This document shows, piece after piece, positions 46,499 through 54,319 of a DNA stretch of 64,000 nucleotides. The stretch is from NCBI GenBank assembly GCA_947453205.1, contig CANGFT010000009.1, positions 28,409 to 92,408 of the forward strand, in the 5' to 3' direction. A program made the translations under genes and the position numbers. The notes beneath the pieces were generated by a model. It searched no databases. It was not told where the DNA came from and saw only the letters and a list, made by a program, of their open reading frames with translations. The number at the start of each line of letters is the position of its first letter. Position 1 is the stretch's first letter. This DNA is from Beijerinckiaceae bacterium. Lineage in GTDB: Bacteria > Pseudomonadota > Alphaproteobacteria > Rhizobiales > Beijerinckiaceae.

Positions 46499-47284
46499 TC
46501 AGTGCGCAACTGCATGGTCGTCAAAGAGCATGGCCGAGATGCGGCCCGCCAGACGGCCGAACTCAGGGCTCTCGCGCTCCGCGAAGCCCAGATGATCGCA
46601 ATTCAGCTCCGCGCGCACCTGCCCGGGATGGGGCGAAAGGACGACGACGCGCGAGCCCACCACGATGGCCTCTTCGATGGAATGGGTGACGAAGACCAGC
46701 GTGAAGCCGATGTCGTCCCATAGTTGCAGCAGTTCTTCCTGCATCTTGCGCCGGGTCAGCGCGTCGAGCGCGGCATAGGGCTCGTCCATCAAAAGCACAT
46801 CGGGCCGCATGGCCATGGCTCTGGCGATGGCGACGCGCTGCTTCATGCCGCCTGACAGCATATGCGGATAGGCGTCGATGAATTTCGACAGATTGACCTT
46901 GGCGAGCGCCTCGCAGGCGCGGCTGTCGGCCTCATCGCGGCTGACGCCGTTGACGAGCATGGGATAGGCCACATTGGCGCGCACGGTCTTCCAGGGCAGC
47001 AGCTGGTCGAATTCCTGAAACACCATCATCCGGTCGGGGCCGGGACTGGCGATGACCTGGTCCTTGAGGGTGATGCGTCCCTCGACCGGGGGCATGAAGC
47101 CGGCGATGGCCTTCAGGATGGTGGATTTGCCGCAGCCCGAAGGGCCCAGCAGGACCACCCGCTCGCCCTGATGGATGTCGAAGCTGACGCGATAGGTCGC
47201 GGTGACCAGATGATCGGGAGTCTTGTATTGCAGCGTCACGCCTTCAACGCGCACAAGCGGGGAGTTGGCTGTGACTTGCGACAT
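46499..47284 (-). CDS. ABC transporter ATP-binding protein, SsuB/TauB type
   Basis: The 261-residue ATPase shows Walker A GPSGCGKST (47-55), Q-loop MVFQEFDQLLPW near 87, signature LSGGMKQR (143-150), Walker B LLMDEP with Asp167/Glu168, and switch His in THSIEE. It drives the NitT/Tau-type importer. The start has GGGAG six bases upstream. Confidence 0.95.
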   Translation of the reverse strand: MSQVTANSPLVRVEGVTLQYKTPDHLVTATYRVSFDIHQGERVVLLGPSGCGKSTILKAIAGFMPPVEGRITLKDQVIASPGPDRMMVFQEFDQLLPWKTVRANVAYPMLVNGVSRDEADSRACEALAKVNLSKFIDAYPHMLSGGMKQRVAIARAMAMRPDVLLMDEPYAALDALTRRKMQEELLQLWDDIGFTLVFVTHSIEEAIVVGSRVVVLSPHPGQVRAELNCDHLGFAERESPEFGRLAGRISAMLFDDHAVAH

Positions 47285-47305
47285 GGAGGACTCCCAATGG
47301 GCCGG

Positions 47306-48307
47306 TCAGTTGCTGGCCGAGCCATGGGCTTCGGCGACGAAGACGTCCTGCCATTTGGCGGGGATGGTCTTCAGGCCGCCGATGCGGCCCATGAAGTCCG
47401 CCAGCGTCTTCACGCCATGGACGGCCGTGCCGAAATCATCCGGCATCGCCTTCAGCATGGCCTCGACCTTCGCCTCGTCCAGCAGCTTGGACGGTTCGAC
47501 CTTCAGATAGATGCGCGCGGCGGCCGCAGGATCCCTGCGGATCATGTCGCTCGCCTCGTCGATGGCCTTGATGAGCACGCCGGCCATCTTCGGGTTCGCC
47601 TCGATCCATTTCTTCGTGGCGCCCGCCGCGAGGAAGGTGGAGCGTCCGCCATAGGCGTCCTCGGACGAGGCGATGGCGCGGGCCTTGCCGCTGTCGAGGA
47701 TGAGCTGCGTGAAGGGCGGCGTCGAGAAATAGGCCTTCACCTCGGTGCCGCCGCTCATGATGGCGTTGACGGCTTCGGGATGAGGCAGGGCGACGACCTG
47801 CGGCTTCAGCTTGTCCTGCTGGCCCTTGCCCCAGCGTTTTTCTGAAACCATCTGCAGGGCGTACATCTGCGGCGAGACCAGCGCAGGCATGGCGATCTTG
47901 TCATTGGGGCCGAGGTCGTCGAGGGTCTTGGCGTCCGGCTTGTTGGTGACGAGCACGAGCGGGCTTGAATTCACCCCCGCGACGCCGAAGATCTGCTGCG
48001 GCGAATTGCGCGCCTTGTCCCAGGCGATGAGCATGGCCGCGACGCCATAGACGCCCACATCCACCGAGCCAGAGAGCACCGCGTCCTGCATGGCGGCGGA
48101 GCCCGAGAAACGCTGGTAGCTGGCGGTCACGTCGACGCCGGCGGCCTTGGCGTGTTTCTCGATCAGCTTCATCTCATCGGCGATGAACAGGGGCAGGAAG
48201 CCCACGCCAAAGCCGATGCCGATCTTCACGGGCGTCTGCGCCGCCGCGACGCCGGGCAAAGCGACGGCGGCGAGAAGGCTGGCTGCTGCGATCAGTTGCT
48301 TGATCAT
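47306..48307 (-). CDS. ABC transporter substrate-binding protein (first receptor of the importer)
   Basis: The 333-residue protein from ATG 48307 has GAGGGAAA upstream; the frame continues to 48451 without a signal-peptide-like start. The signal peptide is residues 1-24 (GVAAA-Q). The mature N-terminus VKIGIGFGVGFLPLFIADEMKLIEKHAKAAG differs clearly from the second receptor at 44573, so this is not a recent duplication. The order is receptor, ATPase, permease, receptor in one operon: one channel appears to have two receptors with different ligands. Confidence 0.87.
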   Translation of the reverse strand: MIKQLIAAASLLAAVALPGVAAAQTPVKIGIGFGVGFLPLFIADEMKLIEKHAKAAGVDVTASYQRFSGSAAMQDAVLSGSVDVGVYGVAAMLIAWDKARNSPQQIFGVAGVNSSPLVLVTNKPDAKTLDDLGPNDKIAMPALVSPQMYALQMVSEKRWGKGQQDKLKPQVVALPHPEAVNAIMSGGTEVKAYFSTPPFTQLILDSGKARAIASSEDAYGGRSTFLAAGATKKWIEANPKMAGVLIKAIDEASDMIRRDPAAAARIYLKVEPSKLLDEAKVEAMLKAMPDDFGTAVHGVKTLADFMGRIGGLKTIPAKWQDVFVAEAHGSASN

Positions 48308-48347
48308 GATGTTTCCCTCGCTTGATGGGTTTGGCGTGCCTGTGGAC

Positions 48348-48692
48348 TTATTTCGGCGGCTCCAGCGGCATGGCGAGCACCACCATGACGGGTCGGTTGG
48401 TCTTGTTGTAGAGGGCGCGGGACTCGCCGGGCGCGATGCGGCAGGAGTCATAGGGCTGCAGCACGGCTGCGCCCTCGGGCGTCTCCACGGTCAGCTCGCC
48501 CTCGACCACGAAATAGATCTTCTCGATGGGCGAGGCGCTGGGCGTGATATGGCCGCCGGGCAGAATCTGCGACATGCCCATCCAAAGTTGCGTGGCGGGG
48601 CCCGCCTCGTGCCCCTGCAGGCGCAGGCAGCGCATATCGAAATGCTCGGCCGGAAAATAGGCGGGCGCATCTTTGAAGCGGGTGACGTTCAT
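48348..48692 (-). CDS. Small cupin-domain protein
   Basis: The 114-residue single cupin barrel from ATG 48692, nine bases downstream of the quinone-reductase-like stop codon. The first motif region reads PGGHITPSASPIEKIYFVVEGELTVETPEG, where the HxH pair is reduced to His followed by Ser; the Glu of VVEGE is kept. Metal binding is doubtful. It sits between the MDR gene and the ABC importer and probably belongs to the same transcription unit. Confidence 0.82.
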   Translation of the reverse strand: MNVTRFKDAPAYFPAEHFDMRCLRLQGHEAGPATQLWMGMSQILPGGHITPSASPIEKIYFVVEGELTVETPEGAAVLQPYDSCRIAPGESRALYNKTNRPVMVVLAMPLEPPK

Positions 48693-48700
48693 GTGTGGCC

Positions 48701-49705
48701 TCAACGCTTGGGGTCGAAGATGACGCGGTCGCGGGCCGAGCCCATCACCGCCACATAGGCCTCCGCCGCCTTCGAGAGCGGATAGATCGCCGCATCGACG
48801 ATGGGGAAGGGCTTCAGCTTGCCGCTTTCGAATCCCGGCAGAAGATCGCGCAGCACGGCGCCGGTCTCGACCGAGGACATGCCCAGGGAGTCGATGCCCA
48901 CATAGGTGTGGCGCCCCCGATAGAACTCGAAAATGTTGAACTGAACGATCTTGTCGATGGCGGAGATCAGGATCTGCCGACCCTTTAGCGCGAGCGACTT
49001 GTGCGCGTCCTGAAAATAGGGGTCGCCGACCGTGTTGTAGACGATGTCCGCGCCCTTGCCGCCAGTCATTTCACGCACGCGCGTCGCCACGTCCACAGCC
49101 GAGGAGTCGACGATCTCGACCGGCGCGCTGGCGAAGCCCGCATAGGGTTCGGGCCGGCGCACGACGCCGATCACGCGCGCGCCGCACCAGGCGGCGATCT
49201 GCGCGGCCGCCTGCCCCACCTTGCCATTGACGCCCATGATGAGGACGGTTTCGCCGGGCTTCGGCATGCCAGCGCGGCGCAGGCCCTCATTGGCGGTGAC
49301 GAAGGGCACGCCGACGCCCGCGGCCTCGTTGAGCGAGATCGACGCGGGCTTGCGCACCAGCGCATCCGCCTCGACCACGAGGTGCGTGGCGTGGGTTCCA
49401 TCCCTGCGGATGCCAAGATCCCCCGAGGAGCCGAAGACTTCCGCGCCCAGCCAGTCTGCGGGCCCAGCGACGACCACGCCCGCATAGTCGCGGCCGGGCG
49501 TGCGCGGAAAGACGGCGTAGGGCATCATGCCGATGGCGGCCTTCACATCCGAGGGGTTCACGGCGGCGGCGCGCAATTCGACGATGACGTCGCCATCGTC
49601 GCGGCGGGCGAGCGTCATCTGTTCAATGACAGGCTTCACGCTGCTGGCCTCGGCGGCCTTCGCATGAAGGCGAAGGCAGGTCGCCTGAACCTCGTTGGTC
49701 GACAT
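48701..49705 (-). CDS. Zinc-independent MDR family oxidoreductase (quinone reductase-like)
   Basis: The 334-residue protein from ATG 49705 (GGAGAAT upstream) has the GroES-like N-domain (VNPSDVKAAIGMMP, FPRTPGRDYAGVVV) and a Rossmann domain with the NADPH-binding AxxGxxG-type motif modified to VNGKVGQAAAQIA. The catalytic and structural zinc cysteines of alcohol dehydrogenases are absent, as in quinone oxidoreductases. It probably reduces an enone or quinone intermediate in the operon with the beta-keto acid cleavage enzyme. Confidence 0.88.
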   Translation of the reverse strand: MSTNEVQATCLRLHAKAAEASSVKPVIEQMTLARRDDGDVIVELRAAAVNPSDVKAAIGMMPYAVFPRTPGRDYAGVVVAGPADWLGAEVFGSSGDLGIRRDGTHATHLVVEADALVRKPASISLNEAAGVGVPFVTANEGLRRAGMPKPGETVLIMGVNGKVGQAAAQIAAWCGARVIGVVRRPEPYAGFASAPVEIVDSSAVDVATRVREMTGGKGADIVYNTVGDPYFQDAHKSLALKGRQILISAIDKIVQFNIFEFYRGRHTYVGIDSLGMSSVETGAVLRDLLPGFESGKLKPFPIVDAAIYPLSKAAEAYVAVMGSARDRVIFDPKR

Positions 49706-49727
49706 TCCAAATTCTCCGGTATTCTGT

Positions 49728-50612
49728 TCAGGTGAAGCCGAGCATGGCGCGCGTTTCGCGCGCTGACGCGATCTGCCCGCCGAGATCCTCGACGATGCGC
49801 CGCGCCTTCTCGACGAGGCTTGCGTTGGAGGGCGCCAGGACGCCGCGTGAGAGATAGACGCCATCCTCAATGCCGACGCGCACATGCCCGCCCGCGAGAT
49901 AGGATTGCGCCACCGTGGTGAACATGTGCCGCCCCACGCCCAGCGCAGTGAAGGCCGCGCCGGGGGGCAGCATGTTGCGGGCGTAGATCACCGTCTCCGG
50001 GCTCGGCTGGAAGCCGTAGTTGACGCCCAGCACGAAGGAGCAGAGCGGCGAAGGCTTGATCGACCCATCCTTGATGAGGTCGTGCATCAAGGCGATGTCG
50101 CCGGAATCGAAAAGCTCGATCTCAGGCCGCACGCCCGCCTGCGCGATGACCTTCGCCATGCGCCGCACATTCGTGGGCGTGTTGATGACGACCTGCCCGC
50201 CCGAATTCATCGTATTGAGGTCGAGCGTGCAGATTTCGGGCTTCAGCAGGGCGATATGCTCGACGCGCTTTTCAGGCACGATCAGGGTCGTGCCGGGACC
50301 GGCGACCTTGGGATCTTCCTCCGAGGGGACGAAGCGCCCGCCGGGGCCGGTGGTCAGGTTCAGGATCACATCCTTGTTGCGGTCGCGGATGCGCGCCACC
50401 ACGTCCTGATAATAGGCGATCTCCATGGAGGGCTTGCCGCTGCCGGGCTCGCGCACATGAATATGGACGATGGCCGCGCCAGCCTCCGCCGCCCCCAGAC
50501 AGGCGTCGGCGATCTCCTCGGGGGTGATCGGCAGATGCGGCGTCTGCTCGGGCAGGGTCAGGTTGCCGGTGACGGCGCAGGTGATGAAGATCTTGTCGCG
50601 GGGAGCTTGCAT
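49728..50612 (-). CDS. Beta-keto acid cleavage enzyme (BKACE, DUF849)
   Basis: The 294-residue TIM-barrel enzyme of the DUF849 family condenses a beta-keto acid with acetyl-CoA, giving acetoacetate and a new CoA ester. Zinc ligands His50 and His52 (HIHVRE) are visible, with the Glu of GIEDGVY near the C-terminus as third ligand. LNLTTGPGGR about 84-93 and the EIELFDSGD segment are also typical. The substrate side chain varies widely in this family. Start at ATG 50612 after GAGGCGAC, nine bases beyond the SDR stop codon. Confidence 0.92.
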   Translation of the reverse strand: MQAPRDKIFITCAVTGNLTLPEQTPHLPITPEEIADACLGAAEAGAAIVHIHVREPGSGKPSMEIAYYQDVVARIRDRNKDVILNLTTGPGGRFVPSEEDPKVAGPGTTLIVPEKRVEHIALLKPEICTLDLNTMNSGGQVVINTPTNVRRMAKVIAQAGVRPEIELFDSGDIALMHDLIKDGSIKPSPLCSFVLGVNYGFQPSPETVIYARNMLPPGAAFTALGVGRHMFTTVAQSYLAGGHVRVGIEDGVYLSRGVLAPSNASLVEKARRIVEDLGGQIASARETRAMLGFT

Positions 50613-50621
50613 CGCGTCGCC

Positions 50622-51383
50622 TCAGAGAGCCCGGCCGCCGTCGACGATCAGCGTCGAGCCGGTGGAATAGCCAAGATGGGTGGCGCAGGAGAGGACGGCG
50701 GCCGCCACATCGTCGGCGCTCGCCACGCGCCGCAGCGGCGTCGTCAAGGCGGTCTTGGCGTTGAACTCCGCGCCGCGCCCCGCGACGAAGCCGGTGTCCA
50801 CGACGCCCGGCGAAACGCCCATCACGCGGACCTCCGGGGCGAGCGCGCGCGCCAGCGATTTCGTCATGACGTCGATGCCCGCCTTCACCGCGCCATAGGC
50901 GATGTTGGAGCCGTTGCCGTTGAGGGCGGCGATGGAGGAGATCGAGACGATGAGCCCGTCCCCGCTCGCCTTCAGCATGGGCGCGAAGGCGCGCACCGTG
51001 GCGAACTGGCCGCGCCAGTTGATGCGGAACATCTCATCGATGAGGTCGTCGTTCAGCGCCTCGAGGTCCGCATGGGGAATGGGCTTGGTGAAGCCTGCGC
51101 TGTTCACGAGCACGTCAAGCCGCCCATAGCGCGCGGCCATCGCATCGCGCAGCGCCAGAAGCGTCGCGGTGTCTCCCACATCCGCTGCGAAGGCTGCGTG
51201 GTTGGAGCCGGGCAGGCTGGTCACGAAGCTTGCGGCCTCCCGCGCCTTCTCCTCGCCGGGGCGATGGGTCACGGCCACATGGGCGCCGGCTTGCGCGAAC
51301 ATGCGCGCGCAGGCGCGCCCGACGCCGCCGGCTCCGCCCATGACGAGCACGACCTTGCCCTGTTGCGAAAGGGGATATGTCAT
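50622..51383 (-). CDS. SDR-family oxidoreductase with canonical active site
   Basis: About 253 residues from ATG 51383; an ATG at 51407 is possible and neither has a strong ribosome site. Cofactor motif MGGAGGVG (15-22), NSAG (94-97), catalytic Ser149 (SISS), and Tyr163/Lys167 (YGAVK) are intact, unlike the SDR at 7658. It probably oxidises a hydroxy acid or hydroxyacyl-CoA to the beta-keto substrate of the adjacent BKACE (inference from adjacency). Confidence 0.87.
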   Translation of the reverse strand: MTYPLSQQGKVVLVMGGAGGVGRACARMFAQAGAHVAVTHRPGEEKAREAASFVTSLPGSNHAAFAADVGDTATLLALRDAMAARYGRLDVLVNSAGFTKPIPHADLEALNDDLIDEMFRINWRGQFATVRAFAPMLKASGDGLIVSISSIAALNGNGSNIAYGAVKAGIDVMTKSLARALAPEVRVMGVSPGVVDTGFVAGRGAEFNAKTALTTPLRRVASADDVAAAVLSCATHLGYSTGSTLIVDGGRAL

Positions 51384-51553
51384 CTGTTTCACCGCCTGCT
51401 GGATCATGCGAGGTCATCGCGGGGCGGGGCCTGTCTGGCGAAGCACGGCTGGCGCTCGCAGACGTCCTCCCCGGACCGGATTTCGCATCCGTATCGCCAC
51501 CATTGGCGATCGACCTGCCCCTGTCAACCAGCGCCGCCGGACGCGATTTCCGC

Positions 51554-52102
51554 CTAGATTTTCTTGACCCCAAGGGGCTTGCCGCCCTCGGCGGGATCCT
51601 TCCACCAGGCGCCGTCGGGCTGTTTGTCGAAGGTCGCCGCATGGCCTTTGCGGGCGGTCAAAATGAGGCGCCCGCGCTCCACGCGCCAGGCCACGGGATC
51701 AAACACCACGATGCCCTGATCGCGGCAGGCGGGGGCGAGCTGCGCCTTGAGGTCGCCTCCGGGGCCGCGCACGGCTCCCTCGAGGGTCAACATGCACCCG
51801 ACATCCTTGCCGCCTTCGCGCAGGATGATGTAGCGGCCCGCGACATCGCCGGGGGGTGCGGCCCGAGGGGCAGCGGCATTGGGCGCGACGCCCTGCGGCG
51901 CAGGCGCAGAGCCCGGCGCAGGCGCGGTGGGCGCCGGTTTGTCGAGGATGGGCGTCGGTTTGGCCGGCTGGCGCGTGACGGCGCCGGGCGCCGATGGCGC
52001 TGGCCCGGGCTGCACGGTCTGGGCGAAAGCAGGCCGCAGGGTCAAGGCAAGGATGACCCCGGCCAGCGCAAGGATGGATGATCTGAAATAGGCGGCGCCC
52101 AT
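51554..52102 (-). CDS. AprI/Inh-like protease inhibitor domain protein, secreted
   Basis: The 182-residue protein from ATG 52102, nine bases after GGGGAGA; an ATG at 52120 lacks a site. The signal peptide is about 27 residues (RPAFAQ). A Pro/Ala-rich linker (about 28-88) precedes a C-terminal domain with GRYIILREGGKDVGCMLTL, PAC and VAWRVERGRLILT, the lipocalin-like AprI/Inh fold that inhibits serralysin-type metalloproteases and has one disulfide. No serralysin is encoded in the window, so it may serve a general envelope role, as many Hyphomicrobiales homologues appear to. Confidence 0.82.
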   Translation of the reverse strand: MGAAYFRSSILALAGVILALTLRPAFAQTVQPGPAPSAPGAVTRQPAKPTPILDKPAPTAPAPGSAPAPQGVAPNAAAPRAAPPGDVAGRYIILREGGKDVGCMLTLEGAVRGPGGDLKAQLAPACRDQGIVVFDPVAWRVERGRLILTARKGHAATFDKQPDGAWWKDPAEGGKPLGVKKI

Positions 52103-52156
52103 GTGAGTCAGTCTCCCCATGATCGTACCGGTTACGAATCGGCCGTCTGATTGGAC

Positions 52157-53155
52157 CTATTGTGCGGCCTGCCCGCCCGGAGTCCAAGGCGTTTCCGCGA
52201 CAGGCGTCACAGGCCCCTCGCCTGCCGCATAGGCAAGCACGTTCTCGACCACCAGCGCGCTCATGGCGTCGCGCGTGACATGGCTGGCTGAGCCCACATG
52301 GGGCAGCAACGCCACATGGTCCATGGCGATGAGTTCGGCGGGAACGTCAGGCTCCCCTGCGAAGACATCGAGGCCCGCCGTCAGAATCCGCTTCTCGCGC
52401 AAAGCTGCGATGAGCGCGGGCTCGTCCACCACGGAGCCGCGCGCGATGTTGATGAGGATTCCCTGCGGGCCCAGGGCGTCGAGAATGCGCGCATCGATGA
52501 GGTTGCGGGTCGCCGGGCCGCCGGGGGTCGCGACCATCAGGATGTCGCAGGCCTTCGCCATATCCTCCAGCCGCTCGTAATAGGGCCATGGGGCGTCGGC
52601 CTGGGGCTTGCGCCCGTGATAGGCGATCTTCAGCCCGAAGGCCTCGCCCCGCCGGGCGATGGCCCGTCCGATGCGCCCGAGGCCGACGATCCCCATTGTG
52701 CGCCCGCGCAGGCTCGCGGTCAGCGGAAAGGCGCCCTTGAGCCAATCGCCCCGGCGCACAAAGCGATCCGCCTGCGGAAGCTGCCGCACAGCGCAGAGCA
52801 GCAGCCCGAAGGCGGTGTCGGCGGTCTCCTCGGTCAGCACGTCCGGCGTGTTGGTGACAATGATCCCCCGCGCGGCGCAGGCGTCGATATCGATATTGTC
52901 GTAGCCGACGCCGAGATTGGCGACGAGCTCCAGCTTGGGAAAGCGCGCCAGAAAGGCGGCGTCGATGGGGTGCGAAACGCCTTCGGTCAGGATCGGCACG
53001 CCCGTGGCGATGAAGCGCAGGCCGGGGGCGATGGCTTTGAGCGCCGCCTTGCGGTCCGCCTCCTCCCAGAGCCGGATGAGACGGAAGCTCTTCGCCAGCC
53101 CCTCCTGCGCCACAGGCGGGAGGGGAACCGGCATCAGCAAATCATCTTGCGCCAC
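52157..53155 (-). CDS. D-2-hydroxyacid dehydrogenase
   Basis: A 332-residue NAD(P)-dependent oxidoreductase of the glyoxylate/hydroxypyruvate reductase group. It uses a GTG start at 53155 with GGGAGG five bases upstream. The nucleotide motif is GLGRIG (159-164 region), and the catalytic residues are Arg239 (ARGSVVDE), Glu268 (GEPDV) and His286 (LPHVGSA). It interconverts a 2-keto acid and a D-2-hydroxy acid. It follows a Bug receptor gene by 29 bases, so the receptor may import its substrate. Confidence 0.92.
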   Translation of the reverse strand: MAQDDLLMPVPLPPVAQEGLAKSFRLIRLWEEADRKAALKAIAPGLRFIATGVPILTEGVSHPIDAAFLARFPKLELVANLGVGYDNIDIDACAARGIIVTNTPDVLTEETADTAFGLLLCAVRQLPQADRFVRRGDWLKGAFPLTASLRGRTMGIVGLGRIGRAIARRGEAFGLKIAYHGRKPQADAPWPYYERLEDMAKACDILMVATPGGPATRNLIDARILDALGPQGILINIARGSVVDEPALIAALREKRILTAGLDVFAGEPDVPAELIAMDHVALLPHVGSASHVTRDAMSALVVENVLAYAAGEGPVTPVAETPWTPGGQAAQ

Positions 53156-53184
53156 AGACGCCTCCCCTTGGCCGCGTTACAGGC

Positions 53185-54189
53185 TCACTGCTTCTCGATG
53201 CCGGACTTGTCGATGATGGCGGTCCACTTGACGATGTCAGCCTTCAGCTTGTCGCCAAGCTCTTCGGGCGTCGAGCCCTTGGCCTCGATGCCGAGATCGA
53301 GCAACTGCTTTTTCGTCTCGGGCATGGCGAGGACGTCCAGAATCGCCTTGTTCAGCGCGTCGATGATCGGCTGAGGCGTGCCGGCGGGCGCGAAGATGGC
53401 GTTCCACGAGGTCACGTCGAAGCCGGGCACGCCAGCTTCCGCCACGGTGGGGGCGTTGGGCAGGGACACCGAGCGGTTGATGCTGGAGGTGGCGAGCGTG
53501 CGCAGCTTGCCATCCTCGAGATTGGCCTTCATCGAGGCGTAGGAATCGACGATCAGGTCCACGTCCCCGCGCATGGCCGCGAGAATCACATCCGGCGTGG
53601 TGCGGTAGGGCACGATGCGCGCATCGATGTTGGCGCTGCTCTTGAAGAGTTCGCCCGACAGGTTCTGCGTGCTGCCGCTGGCGATGGTGCCGATGTTGAG
53701 CGCGCCGGGCTTGGCGCGGGCCTCGGCCAGCAGGTCGCCCAGGGTCTTGAAGCGGCTCTCGCCGCCGGTCGCGAAGACGAAGTCGAAATAGCCGAGCGCC
53801 GACACCGGCGCGAATTCCTTCACGGGGTCATAGCGCAGATTCTTGAAGAGGCCCGCGGCCACGGCGGTGCCGTTGGAGAAGAGCGCGATGCTGTAGCCGT
53901 CCGTGCCGCCCTGCAGGGCCGCGCGCGCGGCATTGATGCCGCCGGGGCTGGGCTGGTTCTCGATCACGAAGCGCTGGCCGAGCTTCTCGCCGAGCCGTTC
54001 GGCCACGATGCGCACGGTGATGTCGGCGATGCCGCCTGCGCCGAATGGCACCAGCACGCGCACGGGCTTGGTGGGCCAGGCCTGTGCAGTCGCCTGCGCC
54101 AGAGCCGGGAGCGGCAGGGCCGAGCCCAGCAACAGGGCGGCCGCGCCGCCAAGGAAGCCGCGCCGGGAGGGAAGGTTCGTCTGGTCCAT
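53185..54189 (-). CDS. TctC/Bug-type periplasmic solute receptor, Tat signal
   Basis: The 334-residue receptor from ATG 54189 has GGAG upstream; the frame runs to 54321 across the chrA start. The N-terminus SRRGFLGGAAALLLGSA has a twin-arginine motif with SRRxFL, so export is probably by Tat. The mature part is classical TctC: KPVRVLVPFGAGGIADITVR, VIENQPSPGGINAARAA. It lies in one unit with the D-2-hydroxyacid dehydrogenase gene and diverges from chrA. Confidence 0.9.
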   Translation of the reverse strand: MDQTNLPSRRGFLGGAAALLLGSALPLPALAQATAQAWPTKPVRVLVPFGAGGIADITVRIVAERLGEKLGQRFVIENQPSPGGINAARAALQGGTDGYSIALFSNGTAVAAGLFKNLRYDPVKEFAPVSALGYFDFVFATGGESRFKTLGDLLAEARAKPGALNIGTIASGSTQNLSGELFKSSANIDARIVPYRTTPDVILAAMRGDVDLIVDSYASMKANLEDGKLRTLATSSINRSVSLPNAPTVAEAGVPGFDVTSWNAIFAPAGTPQPIIDALNKAILDVLAMPETKKQLLDLGIEAKGSTPEELGDKLKADIVKWTAIIDKSGIEKQ

Positions 54190-54319
54190 GGTCGAGCTCC
54201 GAAGATTTGCTGCTGACCGGATGCCGCTTTGCGCGCGCCCGGTCAAGGCGGAAATCCGCGATTTGACAGGGCCCCCGCCCTCCTCCAAGCCTGCGGGAGG
54301 ATCAGGGAAGGCGCGGCTC

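Noticed and set aside
49884..51557. 557-codon open frame on the plus strand
   Set aside because: It lies opposite the BKACE and SDR genes and has His/Arg/Gly-rich low-complexity translation with no family motif.
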